NCBI GenBank assembly: GCA_018267355.1
Contig: JAFDYP010000038.1
Coordinates: 1 to 8,176 of the forward strand
Direction: 5' to 3'
Source: Bacteroidota bacterium
Lineage (GTDB): Bacteria; Bacteroidota; Bacteroidia; Chitinophagales; LD1
Length of the DNA stretch: 8,176 bases
The notes under the pieces were generated by a model that saw nothing but the letters and a program-made list of their open reading frames with translations, was not told the origin of the DNA and made no database searches. Below are positions 1 through 7,064 of the stretch, piece after piece. Each line of letters starts with the position of its first letter. Within the stretch, counting starts at the first letter, position 1. The translations under genes were made by a program, and so were the position numbers.

Positions 1-193
1 AACTACCCATTTCATATTCCATGTTATGGCAGCATGCATATACTGAGCCGCTTTGAGAAAACAGCATATTGACAGAAGGTGCATGACAGAAGGAATTTCG
101 CGCCCCTGAAGGGCGAATGGCGTTATAATCTGGTAATCCGTCCATTGACATTTTAGCTCTATCCTGACCCCAAAAGGTTTTTAACTGAACCAT
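1..193 (-). CDS. N-terminal fragment of a probable radical SAM / SPASM-domain protein
   Basis: The reading frame is open from an ATG at 193-191 to the window edge, giving 64 visible residues. An in-frame TGA lies three codons upstream of that ATG. Alternative in-frame ATGs lie at 151 and 145. The 151 start has AAA just upstream and would leave a normal ~44-base leader behind the candidate promoter at 201-208, so it may be the true start. Numbered from the 193 start, the readable motif is Cys36-His-Ala-Pro, then Asn42-Met43, Gly49-x-Val, and the pair Cys54-Cys55 followed by His-Asn. The pattern C-x-A-P...M-x-F...G-x-V-x-A-C-C is typical of SPASM or twitch cysteine regions that bind an auxiliary iron-sulfur cluster in radical SAM enzymes. 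The CxxxCxxC site that would prove a radical SAM core is outside the window, so the family is an inference from one motif and the substrate is unknown. The gene sits downstream of the terminator at 266-298 and is probably its own transcription unit. Confidence 0.6.
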   Translation of the reverse strand, partial: MVQLKTFWGQDRAKMSMDGLPDYNAIRPSGARNSFCHAPSVNMLFSQSGSVYACCHNMEYEMGS

Positions 194-200
194 CTCGCTT

Positions 201-208
201 CAAATCTA
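201..208 (-). promoter_or_regulatory. Candidate Bacteroidota -7 promoter element (TAGATTTG)
   Basis: On the minus strand this octamer is an exact match to TAnnTTTG, the -7 element recognised by the Bacteroidota primary sigma factor. A T-run (TTTT) about 16-17 bases further upstream could serve as a poor -33 element. That region also holds a short inverted repeat, GTTTT-AG-AAAAC on the minus strand (218-229). The predicted transcription start falls near 194-197. That gives a ~44-base leader if translation begins at 151, or an almost leaderless mRNA if it begins at 193. Confidence 0.42.
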
Positions 209-265
209 TTGAAATTAGTTTTCTAAAACGGACGATATTTAAGGGAATCAGATGCGGTGCCAATC

Positions 266-298
266 AAAAGCAGCGCAGGTAAACCCAACCCGCGCTGC
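266..298 (-). terminator. Intrinsic terminator of the large surface-protein gene
   Basis: Read on the minus strand, an 11-base arm (288-298) pairs with an 11-base arm (270-280), with one G-U wobble and a 7-base loop. The GC-rich stem is followed at once by TTTT (266-269). It starts about 30 bases past the TAA stop of the large gene and separates it from the downstream radical SAM-like gene. Confidence 0.85.
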
Positions 299-327
299 AT
301 GAGAAAAACACTAACCACCCTGTATTC

Positions 328-3300
328 TTATTGTATCACTATCTGTGCTGTGAAGCTTTCATTGGTAGTAGTGAGCACTGTCACGATATAGGTGCCTGCA
401 CTAAAGGTGAGGCCCGGTAGTGTGTAGCCTTCGCCTGCTGCGGGATCATTGCGGTAGACCTGCTGGCCCAGCGCGGTGTGGATGAGTATGGTCTTGATCT
501 GGTCTGACGGACCGGCCAGCGCTATATGCAGCGGTCGGCCTGTGGGTAGCGGATTGGGGTAGATGGTCATGACTGTAGCGCTATGTATGCCCTCCTCGCC
601 ACTAAACTCTACCTCGGCTATATCAGAGTACTCATACTGCCCGTCATAGTCTACCTGCTTCAGGCGGTAATAGTTGATACCCGGCAGCGGATCATTGTCA
701 TCCAGGCTGTAGTCCAGGTGGTCGTTGCTATTGCCGGCACCCGGCACAGTGCCTATCCTCGTCCACTGCTGTGCATCTGCAGAGCGCTCTACCTCAAAGT
801 GGTCGTTATTGATCTCTGAGGCTGTAGCCCATTTTACTATCGCGCTACGCTCGTCTTTTTTCTCTGCTGTGAAATATTCCAGTTTGACCGGCAGCGCGCC
901 ATTGGTCCACTGTATCTTGTAGGTAGAGCTGCTCGGGTTTACCTTGCCGGCAGAGTCCATATAGCCAAAGGAGAACTGCGCATTGATAGAATTCATGCCT
1001 TCAAACTTCACCTTCAGTTTTGAGTTGACAAAGTTGCGTATCACTTTGTAGCCGTTGATCATTTCTACAGTGTCAAAGGCATTGTTGCCATTGCCGTCAT
1101 AGAATAAGATATTGCCCCGCATGGTATTGACAGATGACACTACAAATGATCCTTTATTGGCGCCGTCCTCAGGATCGGTCCAGGTGATATCTCCCAGGCC
1201 GGCGGCTGCGGAGAGTGTCTTGACGGTGTGGCGTGGCGGGCGCGAGATGGTGTAGAGCAGGCTCTGTGCCGGCATCAGCCTGTCAAAGCCGATATAGATA
1301 CCTGTGATATCACTGCTGCCGGTGCGTAGAGGTATGATCTCATCTGTACCGCTGTACACGCCGGTGCCTGCCAGGTTATTGATACCATACTGGCCTAGTG
1401 TGCCGAGATAGTTGGCAGGCCATGATGGTGCAGCTACGCTGTCTCCCGTTGCGGGCTGCGTGGTGCTGATGCGCAGCTTCAGTCCGCGTGTAGATGGCGT
1501 GAGTCCTGATACGCTAAAGGAACCATTGGCGCTCACAGGGCTGCTGCTGACCACGCGGCTGGTAGTGTCAGATACTACTGCATACAGTGTCTGCCCAAAT
1601 GTGCTGACCGTATCGCGCGGGCCTACCAGGCCATTGCCATTACCATCATTAAATACATAGCCGCTCACAGATAGGCAGGCAGAGACGCTCACGGCCACTG
1701 TAGCAGATGCCGAGCAGGTGTGATTGTCAGTCACGGTCACACTGTAGGTGCCGCTGTTAGACACGGTCGCGCTGGCGATAGATGGTGTGGCAGATGTAGC
1801 AGTGAAGCTATTAGATCCCGTCCAGGCATAGGTATAGGAGGATGCACCGTTAGCCGTCACCGACAGACTGACGGGAGAGCCTATGCATACAGGCGAATTA
1901 GATGAAATACTGAGCACCGGCAGCACGTAGCTGCCGAGTGTGCCTGATGCCGTAGCTGTGCAGCCTGAGGCATTGGTCACGGTCACGGTATAGCTGCCGG
2001 CAGTACTTGCAGAGATAGCTGCTGTAGTAGCGCCTGTGCTCCACAGGTAGGTGCCACCTCCTGTAGCGGTGAGTGTCGCACTGCTGCCTGTACAGGCAGT
2101 AGCGCTGGTAGCAGTAGCTACCGGTATGCTGCCTGCTGTCACGCTGCGGCTGGCTGTAGCAGTACAGCCGCTGGCATTCGTCACCGTCACTGTATAGGTG
2201 CCTGCTGTGCTCACAGTGAGTGCAGCAGTAGCAGCTCCGGTGCTCCAGCTATAGGAGGTGCCTCCTGCTGCGGTGATCGTAGTGCTACCTCCGGGGCAGA
2301 AGGATGCCGTACCGGATATCGAGGCAGTAGGGTTGCTGTTTAGTGTCACCGTAGTGCTGGCTGTGGCAGTACAGCCCGAGCTGGTCACTGTCACGGTATA
2401 GGTAGCAGCGCTGCCCGCTGTGATAGCTGCGGTGGTAGCGCCTGTGCTCCACGCATAGGTGCCGCCGCCTGACGCAGTCAGTGTGGTACTGCCACCGGAG
2501 CAGATAGAGGTGCTACCTGCTATCGCTGCAGATGGTAGTGGTGTCACGGCCACTGTAGCGCTCGCAGTAGCTGTGCAGCCCGAGGCGTTGGTCACGGTCA
2601 CAGTATAGCTGCCTGCGGCAGAGATAGAGATAGCTGCTGTCGTAGCGCCTGTGCTCCAGCTGTAGGAGGTGCCACCTGAGGCTGTCAGCGTAGTGCTAGT
2701 GCCGGCACAGATGGTCGTAGTGCCTGAGATAGCAGGTGTAGGGTTGCTGCTCATGGTCACGGTGCGGCTGGCTGTAGCAGTACAGCCACTGGCGCTCGTC
2801 ACGGTCACGGTATAGGTGCCTGCCGTGCTCACTGTGAGCGCCGCGGTAGTAGCGCCGGTGCTCCACGCATAGGTACTGCCGCCCGATGCGGTCAGTGTAG
2901 TGCTGCTACCGGGGCAGAAGCTTGTATTGCCAAATATAGATGCTACAGGTTTGGGGTTTACAGTGACTGTCACGTTATAGCCCTGGCCGCTGCAGTTATT
3001 GGATGGTACGATGGTGTAGGTGGCCGTAGCTGCGCTAAGGCCCGTATTGACCAGTGTCTGGCCCACGGTAGCCGTAGGGGTGCTTTGCGCGGTAGCGCCT
3101 GTCAGGCTGCCGGCTGGTGATACGATAGGCGCTGCCCATGTATAGGTAGTACCGGCAGGCAGGTTGGTCGGGTTGGCATTGAAACTGCTGCCGCTGCATA
3201 TCGTGGCGGAGGAGGGTGCCTGCACAGGATTGGACACACCCATGGCAAAACCCTGCAGGCCACCTGCTACAGTAGAGAATTTAAAGCTCGTGGGATTATT

Positions 3301-5571
3301 GGTAGAGACGAGCCGTGCGCGTGCATTGCTCGGGCCTGTACCTGCCCACACCAGCGTGCTGAGGCCGATACCGGTCTCTGATGGTACGGAGCCTACAGAT
3401 GGCGGTGTGATGGTATCATAGTCATACCAGAAGGTACCATCGCTCACCAGCGTGTCCCGCTCGGAGCCGTCCGTACTCTCGGCATCTATACCTATGAGGG
3501 TGAAATTATTGATCGCATTGCCTGCGGAGTCTGTCATATGGATATTGGTGAAAGCCACCTGGCTGTAGCCACCGGCGGTAGTGTAGAGCACCGTCTTGCC
3601 ACGCAGGCCTGTATAGCCGCTCTGGCCAAAGGCCGCACCGGACCAGGTAGGCGCACTGACCGCAGTGAAGCCCCCTGCTGTGCGTGTGATGGTCATGCTG
3701 AGCCTGTTGCCGTTATTGAGTACCCAGGTATGGCTTTGGCCGCTCGCTGCTATCGCATCACTGTAGTGATCGAAGCGCAGTATCTGTGTGCACGGCGCAT
3801 CACTCGATCCGCCACCGTTGGCACCCGTAGTAGTAGAGTCTATACAGGTGGCATCTACCGCTACCGCAGCAGTAGCGGTGGCGGTGCAGGAATGATTGTC
3901 AGTCACGGTGATGGTATAGGAGCCCGCATGCGCACTCGTAGCGCTGCTCACTGAGGCTGACGCCGTAGCGGCGCTGTAGCTGGCAGGGCCGCTCCATGCG
4001 TAGGTGTAGGATGTAGACCCGCTCGCAGTAGCTGTGAGCGAGATAGTGCTGCCTACGCACACAGGTGTATTGGAGGTAGCACTCACGGTCGGTATACTGT
4101 ACACCGTCACAGCCTTGCTGGCAGTAGCCGTGCAGCCCAGTGTGCTGGTAGCGGTCACGGTATAGGTACCGGTGCTGGTGGGCGATATAACTGCGGTGCT
4201 CTCTCCGCTGCTCCATGCGTATGTAGCTGCAGTACCTGCCGTAAGTGTCGTGCCACTGCCGGAGCAAAATGTGGTAGACCCGCTGGCGGTCACAGATGTA
4301 GTAAAAGACGCCATGGTGACGTAGCCCGTGAGCGGTGATGTGGTGCGGTACTGTGTGCAGGCACCGCTGCCACTATAGGAGAAAATGCGGTAGTAGACCT
4401 TCTTGCCACAGTTGCCGGTAGCCGGGTCTATCGTATCGGTAAAGTATTTTGTGCCTGTGCTGCCACCTGCCACGATGGCCGCTACGGTGCAGGTGCCTAT
4501 GGCATCTCCCGCGCTATAGGCAGTATTATTGGTAGGAGAGCAGCTGGGCGCACTCGTACCTATATAGCGCAGTACCAGATAGGCGCCGATAGAGGCAGAG
4601 GGCGCGGTGAAGCTGCCACTGATCACATTGTCTGTGAGTGTAGTGGAGAGCGAGGCGGGAGAGGAGCTAGGCGTGGTGGCCACAGCCGTAGCGCCATTGC
4701 TCATACAGCAGGATGGCGTAGGGCTGATGGTCATGCTATTCCCGCCGCCATTGAAGCCGCCGCTGCCTGATATGCTGCCGGACACTGTCACAGCATTGCA
4801 GCCGGTCGTGCCGGTAGCGGTGATATAGGCACCACTGTTAGATGTGTAGCTGCCTCCTACGGAGAAAGAACCGTTGAGGTTGATCGTACCGTTATTAGAA
4901 ACGCTGCCCGTCACGGTCACCCCACTGATAAAGGAGGATGCCGCGCCGCTATTCTGAGAGAAGGCGCCGCTGATCGTGGCCGGCCCGGTGATGGTCAGGT
5001 TGCCGTTGTTGGTCACGCTATTGCTGATCGTAGTAGAGGTGCCACTGATATTGACAGTCGCGCCGCCATTCAGTGTGAATCCCGCTATGGTCAGCGCGCC
5101 GTAGTCATTAAATACATACCCCGATGGGAAAGAGGGTGTGCCCAGTGTGCTGCTGCCGCCTGAGTTGATGGTCAGCGTGCCGCCATTCAGATTGAAGGAC
5201 GAAGGGCGGAAATTGCCCCCGCTGTAGACAGTGATATCGCCGCCATTCTGGCTCATGCTGCCGCTATAGGTGCCGTAGATATTCAGTGCAGCACCGCTTG
5301 GCATATTGATCCCGGAGCTGATGGTAGTATTGGGCCCTATACAGAGTGTACCACCGTTTATGGTGATAGATTTCGTAAAGGTGCCCACATAGTTGATACA
5401 GACTACCTGGCCGCTGTTTACGGTGACGGCGGAGATATTGTTGGTAATAGTAGCCGTGCAGCCTGTGCACTGTGCAGTAGCGGAGCCGCTGTATAGTAGC
5501 ATGTATACAGATAGCAGCAATGTGATCAGTACGAGTCGGCCGGAGAGGATCGGGGTAATGATGGATCGCAT
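328..5571 (-). CDS. Giant modular T9SS-secreted surface protein / putative adhesin (1747 aa)
   Basis: This is a probable exported cell-surface protein. Residues 1-34 form a signal peptide (two Arg, a Leu/Val/Ile-rich core, then ATAQ before Cys35). Residues ~35-285 are short Gly/Asn/Ser/Thr-rich strand repeats such as GGTLTINSGG, suggesting a beta-solenoid. Residues ~290-420 are an unassigned, possibly FN3-like module. Ig/PKD-like modules with paired cysteines follow at ~425-490 and ~491-574. Residues ~588-785 resemble the CshA NR2 adhesin domain (IDAESTDGSE region). Residues ~786-873 are PKD-like, and five ~68-residue repeats fill 874-1214. A longer Ig-like module lies at ~1215-1299, an SdrD-B-like module (GYVFNDGNGNG) at ~1301-1432, an unassigned segment at ~1436-1556 and an FN3-like module at ~1559-1656. 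The T9SS type A sorting domain (~1667-1747) has YPNP at its start and GxYIV near its end; family knowledge says it is removed on export. No catalytic domain is visible, so adhesion is inferred from architecture. The start codon is placed by the signal peptide. The gene stands alone, with a terminator after it. Confidence 0.93.
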   Translation of the reverse strand: MRSIITPILSGRLVLITLLLSVYMLLYSGSATAQCTGCTATITNNISAVTVNSGQVVCINYVGTFTKSITINGGTLCIGPNTTISSGINMPSGAALNIYGTYSGSMSQNGGDITVYSGGNFRPSSFNLNGGTLTINSGGSSTLGTPSFPSGYVFNDYGALTIAGFTLNGGATVNISGTSTTISNSVTNNGNLTITGPATISGAFSQNSGAASSFISGVTVTGSVSNNGTINLNGSFSVGGSYTSNSGAYITATGTTGCNAVTVSGSISGSGGFNGGGNSMTISPTPSCCMSNGATAVATTPSSSPASLSTTLTDNVISGSFTAPSASIGAYLVLRYIGTSAPSCSPTNNTAYSAGDAIGTCTVAAIVAGGSTGTKYFTDTIDPATGNCGKKVYYRIFSYSGSGACTQYRTTSPLTGYVTMASFTTSVTASGSTTFCSGSGTTLTAGTAATYAWSSGESTAVISPTSTGTYTVTATSTLGCTATASKAVTVYSIPTVSATSNTPVCVGSTISLTATASGSTSYTYAWSGPASYSAATASASVSSATSAHAGSYTITVTDNHSCTATATAAVAVDATCIDSTTTGANGGGSSDAPCTQILRFDHYSDAIAASGQSHTWVLNNGNRLSMTITRTAGGFTAVSAPTWSGAAFGQSGYTGLRGKTVLYTTAGGYSQVAFTNIHMTDSAGNAINNFTLIGIDAESTDGSERDTLVSDGTFWYDYDTITPPSVGSVPSETGIGLSTLVWAGTGPSNARARLVSTNNPTSFKFSTVAGGLQGFAMGVSNPVQAPSSATICSGSSFNANPTNLPAGTTYTWAAPIVSPAGSLTGATAQSTPTATVGQTLVNTGLSAATATYTIVPSNNCSGQGYNVTVTVNPKPVASIFGNTSFCPGSSTTLTASGGSTYAWSTGATTAALTVSTAGTYTVTVTSASGCTATASRTVTMSSNPTPAISGTTTICAGTSTTLTASGGTSYSWSTGATTAAISISAAGSYTVTVTNASGCTATASATVAVTPLPSAAIAGSTSICSGGSTTLTASGGGTYAWSTGATTAAITAGSAATYTVTVTSSGCTATASTTVTLNSNPTASISGTASFCPGGSTTITAAGGTSYSWSTGAATAALTVSTAGTYTVTVTNASGCTATASRSVTAGSIPVATATSATACTGSSATLTATGGGTYLWSTGATTAAISASTAGSYTVTVTNASGCTATASGTLGSYVLPVLSISSNSPVCIGSPVSLSVTANGASSYTYAWTGSNSFTATSATPSIASATVSNSGTYSVTVTDNHTCSASATVAVSVSACLSVSGYVFNDGNGNGLVGPRDTVSTFGQTLYAVVSDTTSRVVSSSPVSANGSFSVSGLTPSTRGLKLRISTTQPATGDSVAAPSWPANYLGTLGQYGINNLAGTGVYSGTDEIIPLRTGSSDITGIYIGFDRLMPAQSLLYTISRPPRHTVKTLSAAAGLGDITWTDPEDGANKGSFVVSSVNTMRGNILFYDGNGNNAFDTVEMINGYKVIRNFVNSKLKVKFEGMNSINAQFSFGYMDSAGKVNPSSSTYKIQWTNGALPVKLEYFTAEKKDERSAIVKWATASEINNDHFEVERSADAQQWTRIGTVPGAGNSNDHLDYSLDDNDPLPGINYYRLKQVDYDGQYEYSDIAEVEFSGEEGIHSATVMTIYPNPLPTGRPLHIALAGPSDQIKTILIHTALGQQVYRNDPAAGEGYTLPGLTFSAGTYIVTVLTTTNESFTAQIVIQ
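1675..1929 (-). repeat. Long Ig-like module, second copy (residues ~1215-1299)
   Basis: This ~85-residue module is longer than the neighbouring repeats and closely matches the one encoded at 3850-4101. Shared landmarks are NxPVC(I/V)GS near the start, SYTYAW in the middle and SVTVTDNHTC near the end. Both copies have a Cys near each end of the core, consistent with an intradomain disulfide in an exported Ig-like fold. It closes the five-repeat array and precedes the SdrD-B-like domain. Confidence 0.7.
1930..2952 (-). repeat. Five tandem ~68-residue Ig/PKD-like repeats (~205 bp units)
   Basis: Residues 874-1214 of the large protein are five head-to-tail units of 66-71 residues. Each unit runs: Cys, then Gly/Ser, (T)TLTA(S/T)GG, Y-x-W-S-T-G-A-T/A-T-A-A, a short linker, GTYTVTVT, then S-G-C-T-A-T-A-S. 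Each therefore has two cysteines about 40-45 residues apart. The DNA is also strongly repetitive, for example the recurring gtcacggtcacggtatag segment. A more diverged sixth unit lies apart at about 4102-4299 (residues ~425-490). Similar repeats are common as spacers or stalks in Bacteroidota secreted proteins. Confidence 0.85.
3217..3810 (-). other. CshA NR2-like adhesin domain within the large protein (residues ~588-785)
   Basis: This is the only long non-repetitive insert between the Ig-like modules. It has mixed composition with several Trp, Phe and Tyr, unlike its Ser/Thr/Ala-rich flanks. The stretch around residues 690-716 (TLIGIDAESTDGSERDTLVS, then GTFWYDY) resembles the conserved ADAEST...GE...T.G motif of the non-repetitive NR2 domain of streptococcal CshA-type adhesins, a beta-rich ligand-binding domain. 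Assignment rests on motif memory, not a profile search. If correct, this is the likely binding head and the repeats are spacers. Confidence 0.5.
3850..4101 (-). repeat. Long Ig-like module, first copy (residues ~491-574)
   Basis: This is the paralogous partner of the module encoded at 1675-1929. It shares NTPVCVGS, SYTYAW and TITVTDNHSC with that copy. It lies directly before the CshA-like domain, so the two long copies bracket the CshA-like domain, the PKD-like module and the five short repeats. Confidence 0.7.
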
Positions 5572-5595
5572 ACGGTTGAGTTTTTTAATAACCCT

Positions 5596-5607
5596 ACCGT
5601 TTACGGT
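5596..5607. promoter_or_regulatory. Short inverted repeat upstream of the large surface-protein gene
   Basis: ACCGT-TT-ACGGT is a 5-bp-arm inverted repeat 25-36 bases upstream of the start codon at 5571. It would fall in or near the 5' leader, where it could be an operator or a small hairpin. A second small hairpin (CCGAA-ATCC-TTCGG, 5711-5724) lies further upstream. I found no convincing TAnnTTTG promoter in the 5572-5741 gap, so how this gene is transcribed is not clear from sequence. Confidence 0.2.
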
Positions 5608-5741
5608 CTGCTTACAGATTAGCTTCGCAAATCACATTGTAGATTACAAGTGCCGTTTTGTGTGTTTCAATCATGAGTTTGTAACTGATAAAGATCGGGT
5701 GTGAGAAAGCCCGAAATCCTTCGGTGAACAGGTAAACATGC

Positions 5742-5770
5742 AAAAAGGGATAGCGTCATGCCATCCCTTT
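5742..5770 (-). terminator. Intrinsic terminator of the alpha/beta hydrolase gene
   Basis: On the minus strand, an 11-base arm (5760-5770) pairs with 5744-5754, with one G-U wobble and a 5-base loop. A run of five T (5746-5742) begins inside the stem and extends past it. It begins about 25 bases after the hydrolase stop codon, so the hydrolase and the large surface-protein gene downstream should be separate transcripts. Confidence 0.85.
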
Positions 5771-5795
5771 ATAGTCCTTGCAAAGCCAGGTAGGT

Positions 5796-6617
5796 TTAGC
5801 CTTTGATAAAGGCCAGGATATCTGCATTGATCGTGTCTGCCTCTGTGGTAGGCATGCCATGCGGGAAGCCCGGGTAGGTGATCAGCTTGCCATTTTTCAG
5901 CAGTTTGGCGGCCTTCAGCGCGGTGATCTGATAGGGCACTATCTGGTCATCCTCACCGTGCAGTACCAGTACAGGTACGTCAGCACTCTTTAGGTCTTCG
6001 GTAAAGTCCGTTTCAGAAAAGACCTTCACGCACTCATAGTGCGCCTGTATGCTGCCGGTCATACCCTGGCGCCACCAGTTGTCTCGTACACCCTGAGAGA
6101 CCTTGGCCCCCTCACGGTTGTACCCGAAAAACGGCAGTGTGAAATCCTGAAAGTACTGCGCCCTGTTGGTAGCCGTCTGCTGCCTGATCTCGTCAAAGAT
6201 CGCCATAGGTACACCATCGGGATTGGCCGGCGTCTGCACCATAGAGGGTGTCACGGCACTGATCAGCACGGCTTTGGCCACGCGGCCTTTGCCATATTTA
6301 GCTACATAGCGTATCACCTCCCCGCCGCCGGTAGAGTGGCCTATGTGTATAGCATCCCTGAGGTCCAGGGCCTCTGCCAGTACCGCCACATCTGCTGCGT
6401 AGGTATCCATATCATGGCCGGTGGCTACCTGGGTAGACCTGCCGTGGCCGCGTCGGTCATGTGCTATGACACGATAGCCATGCTGCAGGAAAAACATCAT
6501 CTGCTTGTCCCAGTCATCGCCACTGAGGGGCCAGCCGTGGTGAAATACGATGGGCTGTCCGGTCCCCCAGTCTTTGTAATAGATCTCTGTGCCGTCTTGT
6601 ACTTTGATTTTGCTCAT
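5796..6617 (-). CDS. Alpha/beta hydrolase, cofactor-free haloperoxidase / arylesterase type
   Basis: The 273-residue length is typical of the cofactor-independent non-heme chloroperoxidase and arylesterase family. The sequence shows the HHGWP oxyanion-hole region (26-30), the HDRRGHGRS strand/turn (53-61), the nucleophile elbow GHSTGG with Ser95, the acid Asp224 in GEDDQIVP and His253 in PGFPHG. The Ser95-Asp224-His253 triad is complete. Family members hydrolyse small esters or lactones and can make peracids from carboxylic acids and hydrogen peroxide; halogenation is an indirect result of that. Pro30 right after Trp29 is the residue associated with good perhydrolase activity in this family, but the natural substrate cannot be read from sequence. 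No signal peptide is seen, so it is probably cytoplasmic. It is 132 bases downstream of the GNAT genes with its own candidate promoter, and has a terminator after it. Confidence 0.93.
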   Translation of the reverse strand: MSKIKVQDGTEIYYKDWGTGQPIVFHHGWPLSGDDWDKQMMFFLQHGYRVIAHDRRGHGRSTQVATGHDMDTYAADVAVLAEALDLRDAIHIGHSTGGGEVIRYVAKYGKGRVAKAVLISAVTPSMVQTPANPDGVPMAIFDEIRQQTATNRAQYFQDFTLPFFGYNREGAKVSQGVRDNWWRQGMTGSIQAHYECVKVFSETDFTEDLKSADVPVLVLHGEDDQIVPYQITALKAAKLLKNGKLITYPGFPHGMPTTEADTINADILAFIKG

Positions 6618-6654
6618 TGCGGGAGTTTTTAGTAGTGAGGGAAAATGAATACGC

Positions 6655-6662
6655 TAAAGATA
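6655..6662 (-). promoter_or_regulatory. Possible -7 promoter element for the hydrolase gene (TATCTTTA)
   Basis: On the minus strand this octamer matches TAnnTTTG at all fixed positions except the last, and lies 38 bases before the hydrolase start, a suitable distance. No good -33 element is present at the expected spacing. A second, worse candidate (TACTTTG) lies near 6719-6725. Both are weak, and read-through from the GNAT genes is possible because I see no strong terminator in the 6618-6749 gap. Confidence 0.28.
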
Positions 6663-6749
6663 AGGCATAACCGTCGCAATGGCTTATGTGGTACGTTAAG
6701 ATATTTTTAAGATAGCGATCAAAGTAGGAGGAATGACAAGGCTGTGTCT

Positions 6750-7064
6750 TCACAGAAACTTCTTTAGCTCATCATCAGGCCGCTTGGTACCGATGCGGAA
6801 CCGGTATGCGTCCCGTCGCTTTTCATTGTAGAGGTAGCTGAGGCAGACCAGTATGCCAAAGCGCTCGTCTACCTCCATACCCGTGATCTGAAATCCCGCC
6901 CGCAGCTTGAGTGTCAGTATCAGATTATTGGAGGCGAGGTGTCGGCTGGTCAGTTTTTGAAATCCTTTGCCTCGCAGGTATTCTATGACAGCCACCACCA
7001 TTTCGCTATAGATGCCGCGCCCCCGGTACTCCGGCAGCACGGCCGTATTGGCCATATAGTAGGT
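6750..7064 (-). repeat. Near-identical 3' segment of the GNAT pair, copy 1
   Basis: This encodes residues 88-191 of the last GNAT gene and matches 7322-7636 at a 572-bp offset. At the protein level 94 of 104 residues are identical, and most differences at the DNA level are isolated single bases. Similarity falls abruptly upstream of the TYYM codons. This suggests recent duplication or gene conversion confined to the catalytic C-terminal part. Confidence 0.85.

Noticed and set aside
102..116. Hairpin CGCCC-CTGAA-GGGCG near the left edge, considered as a terminator or REP-like element
   Set aside because: It has no T-run on either strand and lies inside the coding frame of the radical SAM-like gene, so codon content explains it.
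1930..2952. The ~205-bp tandem repeats considered as a CRISPR or non-coding satellite
   Set aside because: The units are fully coding, in frame, much longer than CRISPR repeats, and lack unique spacers between identical repeats.
3538..3954. Plus-strand and alternate-frame open frames within the large surface-protein gene
   Set aside because: They mirror the repetitive Ser/Thr/Ala/Gly-rich codons of the minus-strand gene and show no independent start signals or motifs.
6039..6632. A 197-codon plus-strand open frame opposite the hydrolase gene
   Set aside because: It is antisense to a clear catalytic-triad enzyme, has no domain-like pattern, and its openness follows from the codon bias of the minus-strand gene.
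6733..6749. GACA...TGTC hairpin just after the GNAT operon as a terminator
   Set aside because: The stem is only four pairs and no T-run follows it, so it does not qualify as an intrinsic terminator.
6514..6753. A 79-codon minus-strand frame starting with GTG at the stop of the last GNAT gene and running into the hydrolase gene
   Set aside because: It overlaps the well-supported hydrolase in another frame, has low-complexity basic sequence without recognisable motifs, and its 4-base overlap is explained by a decayed duplicate junction.
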